Source: Gemmataceae bacterium
GTDB lineage: Bacteria; Planctomycetota; Planctomycetia; Gemmatales; Gemmataceae
Assembly (NCBI GenBank): GCA_022616435.1
Contig: JAKEET010000082.1
Coordinates: 1-60,646 of the forward strand
DNA length: 60,646 nt
Direction: 5' to 3'
The stretch's first letter is position 1. The number at the start of each line of letters is the position of its first letter. Below are positions 15,471-23,645 of the stretch, piece after piece. The notes beneath the pieces were generated by a model that saw nothing but the letters and a program-made list of their open reading frames with translations, was not told the DNA's origin and searched no databases. Position numbers and translations under genes: made by a program.

Positions 15471-17927
15471 CTACGGCCGCTTCGACAACCGCTCCAGCGC
15501 GATCCGCGCTTCCGCTTGCAAATCGACTTCCGGTGCGCCGTTGACCAGGCTCTGCAGCACCTTCCGGGCCGGCGGTGAATTGACCTGCTCCAGGATCAGC
15601 ATCACCCGGCGGACGCGGATGCGTTCCTGCTCCAGGCTGAGGCCGCCGGTCAACTTCGCCAGCATCTGCTCGATGCGGCGCTGCACCTCCAGGTCCGGAG
15701 GCTTCACCAGGGCCTGGCGGAAACGGCCCTCCATCCACCGGCCGTAGCGCTCCAGCTCCTGCGTGGCGTTCTTGCGGACCACGAAGCTGCCGTCGCCCAG
15801 ATCCTTGAAATACTGGTCGATGCGCTTGGGATCGATCAGGTACAACTGCTTGCCAAGATAGGGCACGCTGACGTCGCCATGGGCCGCGAGGTTCCACAGA
15901 GCGCGATGGCCCACTTTCGTGTCCTCCGACGCCAGGTTGAGCCACGCCGCCCCCAGGTCGCCGAGCTTTTCCGGCGGGCCGCCGTCCTGGGCCAGGCCGG
16001 TCACGTCCCACGACAGGACTGAAGTATCACTGCTCGCCGAGAACGCGGTGCGGCCGTCGCGCGTCAGGGCCACGCCGTGCACCGAGCCTTGATGCCCGGT
16101 CAGCGATGCAATGGTCAGACCGCTGAACGTTTCCCAGAGCCGGACCGTCTTGTCGAAGCTGCCCGAGGCGAGGATGCCGCCGTCGCCGGAGAACGCCAGA
16201 GCAAACGGGACGCTGGCGTGACCTTCGAGGGCCCGCAGCTCCGTGCCTTTGACGTGATCGAACAGGCGGACGGCGCCGTCGTAGCAGCCGACCGCCAGCG
16301 TCTTGCGATCGGGCGCGAACGCCAGCGACGCGACCGCCGGCAGCGCCGCCGGATTGGCCTGCTCCTTGGTCTCGAACACCTTGCTGTCGAACAGGCGGAT
16401 TTCCTTGCCGGCGGCGATGTCCCACAGGGCGACCTTGCCGAAACCGCCGATGGCCAGGATGGCGCCGTCCGTGGAAAACGCCAGCGCATGGGCGCCGCCG
16501 GGCGTGGCGAGCCTGGGTTGCTTCACGACCTTTTTCTGCTGGCAATCCCAGACATCGACGTCGCCGGAGCGATAGCCGGCGGCGATCAGGCTGCCGCGCG
16601 GCGCGGCGGCCAGCGACAGCACGGCGTTGCCCGGCTTGCCCGGGAACTGGAACGCCTCCTTGCCGGTCGCCGGATGCCACACGCGCAGCGGATCGTTCCG
16701 CGACCCGCTGACCAGCAGGCCGTCGGCCGTGAACGCGAGCACGACTTCACCTTCATGCTTGCTTTCCCAGGTCGAGAGCGGCTTCGACGTTTGCCGATCC
16801 CAGATCGTGATCGTGCCGCCGGCGGTGACGCTGGCGACCGACTTCCCGTCCGGCGCCAGCGCGAGCTGCGCCAGCCCGGCTTGCATGCCGGGAGCGGCCA
16901 GCCGCTCCGTGCCGGTCGTCACGTCGAACACCCGCACGGTGTTGTTGGCGCCGCCGCAAGCCAGCGTCTGCCCGTCCTTCGAAACGGCCAGCGCCTCGCC
17001 GTCGCCGGCGTGGCGCGGGATCGTCCGAAGCTCCTTGCGAGCCGCGACATCCCAGATCCGCACCGTCGCGTCGGCGCCGCTGGAGATCAGCTTCTTGCCG
17101 TCGCGCGTCGCCTGCAGCCCGACCACCGCGCCCGTGTGGCCCTTGAACACGTGCAGCGGCTTCCCTTCAACCGCGTTCCACAAGCGAACGTGATGATCGT
17201 CCCCCGCCGAGGCCAGCGTGGTGTCATCGACAAACGCGACCGCCGCCACGGCCGCGCCGGCGTCGAGCTGATGGACCATCTTCTGCTGATCGACGTGCCA
17301 GACGCGCACCGTGCGGTCGTGGCTGCCGGAAGCGACATAGACGCTGTCGCGGTCGGGGGAGAACGCCAGCGACGTGACCGCATCCGTGTGGCCTTTGAAC
17401 TGCGACATGATCTTGCGATGAATGATCTCCCACAGGATCACCGTGCCGTCCTCGTCGCCGGACGCCAGCATCGATCCGTCCGCCGACACGGCCAGCGCGG
17501 TGATCGCCGCCTTGTGGCCGGTGAGCTGGGCGAACTCCTTGCCGTCGGCGACGCCCCACATGCGGATGACCTTCAAGGCGCCGGCGGAAAACATGACGGA
17601 GCCGCGCGTGGAAAAGGCCAGGGCCCGGACCCAGGGCTCGTTGCACTGGCGGATTTCGCGGCCGGTGACCCTGTCCCACAGCCGGATGGGATCGTGCCCG
17701 CCGCCGGCCGCGATCACCTGGCCGACCGGCGCGAACGCCATGCACTGGATGCCGCTGCCGTGCCGCCAGCGGGCCGTGCCGAAGCGTTGCAGGGCGCGCG
17801 GCGGCAATGGATCGCCGGCGCCATCGAGCGGCGCCGCGGGGGCGGCGTGAAAGTTCGCGGTCGCCGCCAAGGCAAGCGCCACGAGCGACGAAGTCAGCCA
17901 GCGCTGTGTTCGGATTCGGTTGTCCAT
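15471..17927 (-). CDS. exported protein with 14 WD40 repeats and a helical C-terminal domain
   Basis: 818 residues from MDNRIRTQRWLTSSLVALAL; an in-frame Met 13 codons upstream would bury the signal peptide. After the signal peptide (cleavage near FHAAPAAP) I count 14 WD40 units between about residues 50 and 650, e.g. LTGHKAAITALAVSADG and SGSHDRTVRVWHV, enough for two seven-bladed propellers. The last ~165 residues are helical and charged, starting about EDTKVGHRALWNLAAHGD, a type of tail common on planctomycete WD40 proteins. No enzyme motif; a periplasmic or surface scaffold is the likely role. Confidence 0.88.
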   Translation of the reverse strand: MDNRIRTQRWLTSSLVALALAATANFHAAPAAPLDGAGDPLPPRALQRFGTARWRHGSGIQCMAFAPVGQVIAAGGGHDPIRLWDRVTGREIRQCNEPWVRALAFSTRGSVMFSAGALKVIRMWGVADGKEFAQLTGHKAAITALAVSADGSMLASGDEDGTVILWEIIHRKIMSQFKGHTDAVTSLAFSPDRDSVYVASGSHDRTVRVWHVDQQKMVHQLDAGAAVAAVAFVDDTTLASAGDDHHVRLWNAVEGKPLHVFKGHTGAVVGLQATRDGKKLISSGADATVRIWDVAARKELRTIPRHAGDGEALAVSKDGQTLACGGANNTVRVFDVTTGTERLAAPGMQAGLAQLALAPDGKSVASVTAGGTITIWDRQTSKPLSTWESKHEGEVVLAFTADGLLVSGSRNDPLRVWHPATGKEAFQFPGKPGNAVLSLAAAPRGSLIAAGYRSGDVDVWDCQQKKVVKQPRLATPGGAHALAFSTDGAILAIGGFGKVALWDIAAGKEIRLFDSKVFETKEQANPAALPAVASLAFAPDRKTLAVGCYDGAVRLFDHVKGTELRALEGHASVPFALAFSGDGGILASGSFDKTVRLWETFSGLTIASLTGHQGSVHGVALTRDGRTAFSASSDTSVLSWDVTGLAQDGGPPEKLGDLGAAWLNLASEDTKVGHRALWNLAAHGDVSVPYLGKQLYLIDPKRIDQYFKDLGDGSFVVRKNATQELERYGRWMEGRFRQALVKPPDLEVQRRIEQMLAKLTGGLSLEQERIRVRRVMLILEQVNSPPARKVLQSLVNGAPEVDLQAEARIALERLSKRP

Positions 17928-18065
17928 GGCATCCTCGCGGTTCCTGATGTGCGTTGCTCTAGCCAACCTACAAGACGAGCGGACGGCGGCAATCTATCGA
18001 AAGGGGCTGCGATTTACAGGGATTGAGACGGCGGATTGCGGGTCGCAGTCTCCGCTCCGTGTGTC

Positions 18066-18245
18066 CTACTTCACCGCCGGCGTCCGCTGCTGATCGACCT
18101 TGGCGCGGATCGTCACCTCCACGCCGAACTCCATGCCGTTGGCGGTGATGGCGCCCTTGATGTCGCCGTCGAGGGTCATCTTGAGCTGCGACGCCGCCAG
18201 GCTGCCGTCGATGCAGCCGTCCTGCTCCATCTTGATGACGATCGA
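18066..18245 (-). pseudogene. C-terminal fragment of a small exported-type beta protein
   Basis: About 60 residues in frame, containing MEQDGCIDGSLAASQLKMTL and ending VDQQRTPAVK. The alternating hydrophobic pattern suggests beta strands. The frame opens only inside the 3' end of the carbonic-anhydrase-like gene and has no N-terminus, so I read it as the truncated tail of a gene whose front part is gone. The family is not recognised. Confidence 0.35.
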
Positions 18246-18259
18246 ATGATGCGGCTGCC

Positions 18260-18739
18260 TTACCCCAGTTCCAGTCGATGAAACGTCACCCAATCATGTC
18301 TCCGCATCGCCAGGTAGGCTTCCACGCGCAGCTCGGGAAACCGATCGTGCAGCACGGTCGCCGCCGCCTGAACGTCCTCCGCCTGGGCCGCGAGGCATTC
18401 ATCGGGCGACCGCTGCAGCCGCTGGCCGTACCAGGCGCAGCCGTAGTGGGTGATGAGGACGACGCGCTCCAGCTCGTGGGCCCGCACCAGGAAATCCACG
18501 TGGCCGCCGGCATCCTCGGCAGACCCAGCGAGCCAGCCGGGGCCGCCCGGCAGCGCCAGGCGATCGTAACGCGGCAGCTGCAAGTGCCGGTGGCAGAATT
18601 CGTCAAACGCCTCGCCCCAGCGGCCGTCGCTGCAATACAGGGCGACGGCGTGAATCCGTTCGGGATGCCAGCGCTCCATGGCGTGGTACACCGGGATCGG
18701 CAGGGACGGACCCAGCAAGTCGGAGTGCGTGGGATTCAT
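18260..18739 (-). CDS. beta-carbonic-anhydrase-like protein
   Basis: 159 residues, short for the family. The zinc-site signature of beta-carbonic anhydrases is complete: Cys36-x-Asp38-x-Arg40 in LYCSDGRWG and His98-x-x-Cys101 in ITHYGCAWYG, about 60 residues apart as usual. Between them LPRYDRLALPGGPGWLAG has the glycine-rich turn seen before the central strand. The shortness and lack of the usual N-terminal dimer arm leave open whether it hydrates CO2 or is a related zinc protein. Cytoplasmic; stands alone. Confidence 0.72.
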   Translation of the reverse strand: MNPTHSDLLGPSLPIPVYHAMERWHPERIHAVALYCSDGRWGEAFDEFCHRHLQLPRYDRLALPGGPGWLAGSAEDAGGHVDFLVRAHELERVVLITHYGCAWYGQRLQRSPDECLAAQAEDVQAAATVLHDRFPELRVEAYLAMRRHDWVTFHRLELG

Positions 18740-18794
18740 GCGCCTCTGATCATAGGGAAGATGCTGGGCGGCGGGAAGGTTGCCGGGCGGGCGG

Positions 18795-19295
18795 CTACTT
18801 CGAATCGTTCTTCACGATTGTCTCAACGACCGCCTGATACCATTCTTCCACGCGGTGAATGAGTCCGTCGATCGACTTGCCGGTGATCTTCTTGAGGTCG
18901 AATTCCGAAACCCTATCCAGCGTCGGCCTGCCGTCCTTCGAGACGCTGGGCTCCATCAGCCAAGACCAGTAGCCCTGGTCGTTCTCCACGGAGAACAAGA
19001 ACACGACAATCGGGCACAGCGGAAAGCCCTTCGAATGGCGGTGTTTCCAGTTCTGGGTGAGAAACTTCACGGCGACCGATTGGTCGTCCAAGGGATCGGG
19101 CGTCGCCCGCACTTCCACCCCGAACGTGGGCAAGATGCCCTTGCCGATGGGTTGGCCGACGGTTGCGAGGAAATCGAATCCAAGTTGCTGATGGGTCCCC
19201 ACGAAGACGAGATTGACGTCTCTCCTGCGCGTGAGGACGAGCTGGGTCAACGTCTCGGCCCGCTTCATGTCGTATTCCAGGGTGCTCGCGGACAT
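18795..19295 (-). CDS. nuclease-like protein, second gene of a DUF4365-type pair
   Basis: 166 residues from MSASTLEYDMKRAETLTQLV. The core reads LVFVGTHQQLGFDFLATVG, then GILPTFGVEVRATPDPLDD, then PIVVFLFSVENDQGYWSWLM. Asp41 (DFLA) and Glu61-x-Arg (EVRA) sit where PD-(D/E)XK folds hold their metal ligands, in the same layout as its upstream neighbour. I infer a distantly related fold; the Lys is replaced by Arg, so activity is uncertain. The gap to the upstream gene is 8 bp, so the two are one operon. Confidence 0.65.
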   Translation of the reverse strand: MSASTLEYDMKRAETLTQLVLTRRRDVNLVFVGTHQQLGFDFLATVGQPIGKGILPTFGVEVRATPDPLDDQSVAVKFLTQNWKHRHSKGFPLCPIVVFLFSVENDQGYWSWLMEPSVSKDGRPTLDRVSEFDLKKITGKSIDGLIHRVEEWYQAVVETIVKNDSK

Positions 19296-19303
19296 GGCGT
19301 ACC

Positions 19304-19783
19304 TCACGAAAACAAGGATTTCTCGGCGAGCATCTTCCGCTTCGCCCAATACGCGTCGATTTCCTTCCAAAGCTTTTCGATCAGTTCGCAGCCAATCTTG
19401 TGGGTGCACGGGAGACCCGACAGCCTGTCGCCGGTTTCTGCCGTGATCGCAACAAGATAACCGGTCTGACGTTCGACGTCGATGCCGACCACGAAGGCGG
19501 GGCCGTTCACGCTTTTCAGCTTCTTCATGTCCTTCTTGGTGACGTTGACCCGCAGTTTCCGGGCCGACCTCTTCCCGGAATATCCCTTGGAAGTCGCCTT
19601 TACTTGCGCGAAGAAGGTCGCTTCGCCGGTGGACGGTTCGATCAGGTTGACGATAAAGTCCTTGGTTTCCGCCTTGTCGCCCGCGAAAGTCGTTTGAAAC
19701 CAAAACCTGCCTTTGCACTTCTTCCCGATCAGATACTCGAAGATGATCTCGCCTCTCCTCCCGATGTAGTCCTTTTCGCTCAT
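19304..19783 (-). CDS. DUF4365-type restriction-endonuclease-fold protein
   Basis: 159 residues from MSEKDYIGRRGEIIFEYLIG, preceded by GGCGG; earlier in-frame Met codons exist but lie before the domain. The order GRRGEIIFEYLI, KDFIVN and FFAQVKATSKG is the E...D...QxK arrangement of PD-(D/E)XK folds as in DUF4365, a domain I know from stand-alone proteins and fusions near defence genes. The middle VNGPAFVVGIDVERQTGYLV fits the family's later strands. First gene of a two-gene unit; the upstream region carries the palindrome cluster at 19937-20232. Confidence 0.7.
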   Translation of the reverse strand: MSEKDYIGRRGEIIFEYLIGKKCKGRFWFQTTFAGDKAETKDFIVNLIEPSTGEATFFAQVKATSKGYSGKRSARKLRVNVTKKDMKKLKSVNGPAFVVGIDVERQTGYLVAITAETGDRLSGLPCTHKIGCELIEKLWKEIDAYWAKRKMLAEKSLFS

Positions 19784-19936
19784 CACCGCCGCCTCGCGGT
19801 TCGCCATCTGAAAGCTATCCGACATTCTTTCCCAAGGCAACGCCTTGGCCGATGATGTGCGGCGCCGTCCGGAACTTCATTGGCTGTACAGCTACGCCAT
19901 GGTGTCGCCGTCGTGTACAATTTGATGTCCGAGCCG

Positions 19937-20232
19937 ACCCAACGGGCGGTGTGCGCGCCGACCGCCAACCCGTCGGCTGCGGGACGAGCCGGCCCGTCAA
20001 CAAACCGTGTTGTCGGCGACGGACAGCCGACCTCCGCCGTTGACAAACAGTGCGCACGGCAAGCGCGGTCGGCCCCGGTACGGAGCAGGCCGTCAACAAA
20101 CGGAGTCACTGGATCGCGCCGTGCCCGTTAACAAACGGGTGCGCGACGGCAAGCCGCCGGCGCGGCGCCGAGCCGCCGTCACAACCGGGGTCTATCGGCG
20201 CTGGAGAGTCGCCTCGGCCGTCACCAAACGGG
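19937..20232. repeat. cluster of degenerate palindromic CCGTYAACAAACGG repeats
   Basis: At least six related words: CGTCAACAAACCG (19995), CGTTGACAAACAG (20038), CGTCAACAAACGG (20091), CGTTAACAAACGG (20126), CGTCACAACCGGG (20177), CGTCACCAAACGG (20219), with start-to-start distances of 35-53 bp and looser relatives from 19937. The copies at 20038 and 20126 also share downstream TGCGC and ACGGCAAGC. The best copies are self-complementary (CCGTT...AACGG), like protein-binding iterons or operators. The interval 19784-20247 has no gene. Confidence 0.65.
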
Positions 20233-20247
20233 CCGACGGCGACCGGC

Positions 20248-21495
20248 TCACTCCATCACCCACAGGCTCAGCGAATCCTTGCCTTTGACGTACACCCGGT
20301 GGCCGGCCACGATGGGGTATGACAGGCCGGGGGTCGCCGAGACCTTGTAGCTGGCCAGCTCGGTGTAGGTCTTGTTGCTGGGCGCGAAGGCGACCAACTC
20401 GGAATCGCCGGTCAGGGCCAGCATCACCGCGCCGGCGTTGAGGACGGCGCCGGCCTCGCCGCGCTTGGCGTCGTCGGTCCAGAGCGTGTCGCCGGTCTTG
20501 GCGTCCATGCAGAAGAAGCTCTTGCCGGCGGACAGGCCGAAGATCAGGCCGTCGCGCAGCACCGGCGTGTTGTACTGGTAGGGGGCTTGCTTGTTCTTCC
20601 ACACCTCGGTCGCGGTGAACTTGCCGTCCGCCTTCTCGATCTTGATGGCGACCGTGCCGCCGCCCGGACCTTTGCGGCCGCCCGGCGCCGAGTAGATCAC
20701 GGTGCGGCCATCGACGATCGGCGTCATGTAGGTTCCCTGGTAGGCGGCGCCGCCGAACGGGAATTTCCAGAGGAGTTTGCCGTCAGCCACGCCGACGCCG
20801 ACGATCGAGCCAAAGGCGCTGGTGACGATTTGCTTCGTGCCGTCGATGGTGGCGAGGACCGGCGAGCCGTACGGGGTCTTGCCGTCTTTCCATTCCCACA
20901 CGGCCTTGCCGGTCGCCAGGTCGAAGGCGGTGAGGGCGCCGACGTAGACGATGCACTTGCCGTCGACGATGAGCGGCGACGACGAGGTGTAGTAGGAGGG
21001 CTTGGACTTGGTGTCGATCCGCCACGCGACGGCGCCCTTGGCGGCGTCGAGGCACGACACGACGCCCGCGACGCCCAGGGTGCAGATCTTGCCTTCGGCG
21101 AAGGCTGGAGTGCTGCGCGTGCCTGGGTAGCGGGAAGCAGGGCCCTTCACGGCTTCGGCCTCGCACTTGTCCTGCCAGATGAGCTTGCCGGTGACGGCGT
21201 CGAGGCAGGTGGTGACTTCGTCGCCGCCTTGCCGGCCAAACGTGTACACTCTGTCGCCGACCAGGAGCGGCGACGATTCACCTTCGCCGACTTGAACAGT
21301 CCACTTCTTGGCCAGCTCCTTGGGCCAGGTCGTGAGAGCGGAGAAGCCGATGACCTTGTTGTCGCGATTGGGGCCGCGGAACTGGGGCCAGTCTTGCGCC
21401 CGGGCCGGCCCGGCGAACAATGCGGCGGCGAGCAGCGCGGCGGCGAGCAGCGCGGCGGCGACAACGGAACAGAGGGCTTTCGTGGCGGTCTTCAT
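20248..21495 (-). CDS. exported PQQ-binding-like beta-propeller protein
   Basis: 415 residues from MKTATKALCSVVAAALLAAA, with GGAGG ten bases upstream; the frame is open 53 codons further but those residues do not fit. The signal peptide contains a repeated AALLAA block and ends GPARAQ. WPQFRGPNRDNKV opens the propeller, a motif shared by planctomycete PQQ-like proteins. Blades carry the tryptophan-docking pattern, e.g. CLDAVTGKLIWQ, CLDAAKGAVAWR, FDLATGKAVWEW and MDAKTGDTLWTD. No dehydrogenase active site is seen, so a BamB-like scaffold role is more likely than enzyme activity. Periplasmic. Confidence 0.88.
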   Translation of the reverse strand: MKTATKALCSVVAAALLAAALLAAALFAGPARAQDWPQFRGPNRDNKVIGFSALTTWPKELAKKWTVQVGEGESSPLLVGDRVYTFGRQGGDEVTTCLDAVTGKLIWQDKCEAEAVKGPASRYPGTRSTPAFAEGKICTLGVAGVVSCLDAAKGAVAWRIDTKSKPSYYTSSSPLIVDGKCIVYVGALTAFDLATGKAVWEWKDGKTPYGSPVLATIDGTKQIVTSAFGSIVGVGVADGKLLWKFPFGGAAYQGTYMTPIVDGRTVIYSAPGGRKGPGGGTVAIKIEKADGKFTATEVWKNKQAPYQYNTPVLRDGLIFGLSAGKSFFCMDAKTGDTLWTDDAKRGEAGAVLNAGAVMLALTGDSELVAFAPSNKTYTELASYKVSATPGLSYPIVAGHRVYVKGKDSLSLWVME

Positions 21496-21618
21496 GGCAT
21501 CATCCTCCAAAACGGCCAGCAGCAGCGACAGGGATTCATTCACTTCGCGGATTGTAACCGCACCGATGAAGGGGCTGCCAGCAAAAAAGGGGGCCGTCGC
21601 TGTCCTGCGGTTCCTGAG

Positions 21619-21647
21619 TTGCGGGCAGTCCGCCGATGCGATAGAAT
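21619..21647 (+). promoter_or_regulatory. candidate sigma-70 promoter of the toxin-antitoxin pair
   Basis: TTGCGG at 21619-21624 and TAGAAT at 21642-21647, spacer 17 bp. The start would fall near 21654, giving a 19-base leader that contains AGGAG before the ATG at 21673. Confidence 0.55.
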
Positions 21648-21672
21648 CCGACAAGTTTCAGGAGCGACGCAC

Positions 21673-21891
21673 ATGGCTCAAGTGATCACCGCCACATTCG
21701 AAGACGGCGTGCTGAAACCCGACGGCAAGCTCGACCTCGCCCCCGGCAGCAAAGTTCGCCTCGTTGTCGAGTCGCCGGATCTGCCAATCGAGGACGATCC
21801 TCTCGATGAGCTCGATCGTCTCTGCGACGAATTCCCCATCACCTCGACGACCCCGCGGCTGACCCGCGACCAGCTTTATGATCGCCGTTGA
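21673..21891 (+). CDS. DUF104-family antitoxin
   Basis: 72 residues; ATG preceded by AGGAG. The first 35 residues (MAQVITATFEDGVLKPDGKL and KVRLVVE) are the small beta fold of the DUF104/AF2212-like family, which recurrently precedes PIN-domain genes. The acidic C-terminus (DDPLDELDRLCDEF) is the part expected to wrap the toxin. It overlaps the PIN gene by 14 bp. Antitoxins of this type bind their toxin and usually autorepress the promoter. Confidence 0.85.
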   Translation: MAQVITATFEDGVLKPDGKLDLAPGSKVRLVVESPDLPIEDDPLDELDRLCDEFPITSTTPRLTRDQLYDRR

Positions 21892-22297
21892 CACCAACGT
21901 GCTGATCTATCGGCTCGATCGGCGTGATCCGACCAAGTTCGCGAAGGCGCGCGATCTCCTGCGTCATTTGCGGTCCAAGGGCGGCAGACCAATATTACTC
22001 TGGCAGGTGATCGTCGAACTCCTGAGACAACTGCGCACCTGGCAGGACCAGGGTCAACTTTCCCGGGCAGCAGTATTGCGCTATGTGGCGGTTTTCCGTC
22101 GTATTCTCACGGTCACGATGCCGACGCCAGCCGTCCTCGACGCCGCCCTCGACCTCGCCGGCCGCTTCAGCCTCTCCCACTGGGACAGCATGATCCTCGG
22201 CGCTTGCAAGGAGGCCGGCGTCACCACGTTCTACACCGAAGACATGGGCGCCCCGACTTCCTACGACGGCATTCAACTCATCAACCCGTTCATCTGA
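21878..22297 (+). CDS. PIN-domain ribonuclease toxin, VapC-like
   Basis: 139 residues. MIAVDTNVLIYRLDRRD carries the first catalytic Asp (Asp5 in DTNVL); a middle Glu (VIVELLRQL) and the later SLSHWDSMILGA with Asp, then YTEDM, complete the acidic metal site of PIN ribonucleases. It would cleave RNA, typically tRNA or rRNA, when freed from the antitoxin. The 14-bp overlap with the DUF104 gene makes a standard toxin-antitoxin operon. Confidence 0.9.
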   Translation: MIAVDTNVLIYRLDRRDPTKFAKARDLLRHLRSKGGRPILLWQVIVELLRQLRTWQDQGQLSRAAVLRYVAVFRRILTVTMPTPAVLDAALDLAGRFSLSHWDSMILGACKEAGVTTFYTEDMGAPTSYDGIQLINPFI

Positions 22298-22400
22298 TCG
22301 CCGAGACCCGCCACAGCCGCGCTCGATTTGCAATTGCAATGTCCCTCGAACCAGATACAACGCCCATGTCCCCACGGCCGCATTGTTCGACGAGGCGCTC

Positions 22401-23585
22401 ATGCCCCCCGCCAAGTGCATCGGCATCCTGACCAGCGGCGGCGATTGCCCCGGCTTGAACGCCGCCATCCGCGGCGTCGCCAAGCCGGCCATCAGCGACT
22501 TCCACATCGAAGTCATCGGCATCGAGAAAGGCTTTCGCGGACTGGTCGAGAACCATTCGCGCGTCCTCCATCAGCACGACATCACCGGCATCCTGTCGCT
22601 GGGCGGCACCATCCTCGGCACCAGCCGCGAAAAGCCCCACAAGATGCCGCTGCCCGGCGGCGACACCGTCGACCTGACGCCGCGCGCCGTCGAAACCTAC
22701 AACCGCCTCGGCCTCGATTGCCTGGTGTGCCTGGGCGGCAACGGCACGCACAAGGTGGCCTTCAGCTTGATGCAGCACGGGCTCAACGTCCTTGGGTTGC
22801 CCAAGACCATTGACAACGATCTCGTCGAAACCGACACGACCTTCGGCTTCGACTCCGCCGTCACCACGGCCGCCCAGGCGATCGACCGGTTGTACTCGAC
22901 GGCCGAGGCGCACCTGCGCGTGATGGTGATCGAGCTGATGGGCCATTACGCGGGCTGGCTGACGTTGAGCGCCGGCGTGGCGGGCGGGGCCGACATCATC
23001 CTGATTCCGGAAATCCCGTACGACATCGAGAGCATTTGCCAGCACCTGACCGAGCGCCGCCGCCGGGGCAAATGGTTCAGCATCGTGGCGGTCGCCGAGG
23101 GCGCGCGGCCCAAGCGGCCGGCGGTGGAGTCCGGGTCCGACGCCGCCGAAAGCCACAACGGCAAGCCGAAAAAGGACAAGAAGAAGGACAAGGACAAGAA
23201 AGGCAAGAAAGACAAGGACGACAAGAAGACGGCGCGGGAACGCAGCCTCACCGAGGATGCGGACGACGGCGGCGATGGCCGGGCCAGCTCGCGCGTCGCC
23301 AAGGCGATCAGCCGGCGGCTGGACATGGAGACGCGCGTGACCGTGCTGGGCCATCTCCAGCGCGGCGGCATCCCGACGCCGTTCGACCGCATCCTGGCGA
23401 CGCGGTTCGGGGTCCACGCGGCCGAAATGCTGCACGAGGGGGTCTACAACCGCATGGTGTGCCTGAAGGGGGCGGACGTGACCTCGGTGCCGCTCGAGCT
23501 GGTCGCCGGCCACATCAAGCTGGTGCCGCGCGACCATCCGCTCATCAAGGCGGCGCGGCACGTCGGCACGAATTTCGGGGATTGA
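22401..23585 (+). CDS. pfkA: 6-phosphofructokinase with a lysine-rich insertion
   Basis: 394 residues from MPPAKCIGILTSGGDCPGLN, with GAGG upstream. It phosphorylates fructose 6-phosphate in glycolysis. Visible motifs: GGDCPGLNAAIRG (phosphoryl donor), LGGNGTHK, LPKTIDND with the catalytic Asp, and VLGHLQRGG. Gly in GGNGT together with Lys in PKTID is the combination I know from atypical ATP-dependent (group III) enzymes; PPi-dependent ones have Asp at the first site. Residues about 238-298 are an insertion absent from standard enzymes, with a run of mostly Lys and Asp at 255-276 (e.g. KKDKKKDKDKKGKK). The rest is about the normal length. Confidence 0.9.
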   Translation: MPPAKCIGILTSGGDCPGLNAAIRGVAKPAISDFHIEVIGIEKGFRGLVENHSRVLHQHDITGILSLGGTILGTSREKPHKMPLPGGDTVDLTPRAVETYNRLGLDCLVCLGGNGTHKVAFSLMQHGLNVLGLPKTIDNDLVETDTTFGFDSAVTTAAQAIDRLYSTAEAHLRVMVIELMGHYAGWLTLSAGVAGGADIILIPEIPYDIESICQHLTERRRRGKWFSIVAVAEGARPKRPAVESGSDAAESHNGKPKKDKKKDKDKKGKKDKDDKKTARERSLTEDADDGGDGRASSRVAKAISRRLDMETRVTVLGHLQRGGIPTPFDRILATRFGVHAAEMLHEGVYNRMVCLKGADVTSVPLELVAGHIKLVPRDHPLIKAARHVGTNFGD

Positions 23586-23600
23586 AAACGATAGCCGTGC

Positions 23601-23637
23601 ACGATGCGTGGCCGGGCTTCGAAGACTCAGCCCCGGC
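23601..23637. repeat. REP-like palindrome, second copy of the CCGGGGCT family
   Basis: GCGTGGCCGGGCTTCGAAGA followed by CTCAGCCCCGGCC pairs as GGCCGGG/CCCCGGCC. It shares GATGCGTGGCCGGG and GAAGACTCA with the copy at 14207-14287. It lies between the convergent 3' ends of pfkA and the response regulator, where it may act as a bidirectional terminator. Confidence 0.65.
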
Positions 23638-23645
23638 CAGCATCC

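Noticed and set aside
19937..20232. CRISPR array
   Set aside because: Repeats are only about 13 bp, degenerate, unevenly spaced at 35-53 bp, and there are no cas genes in the window.
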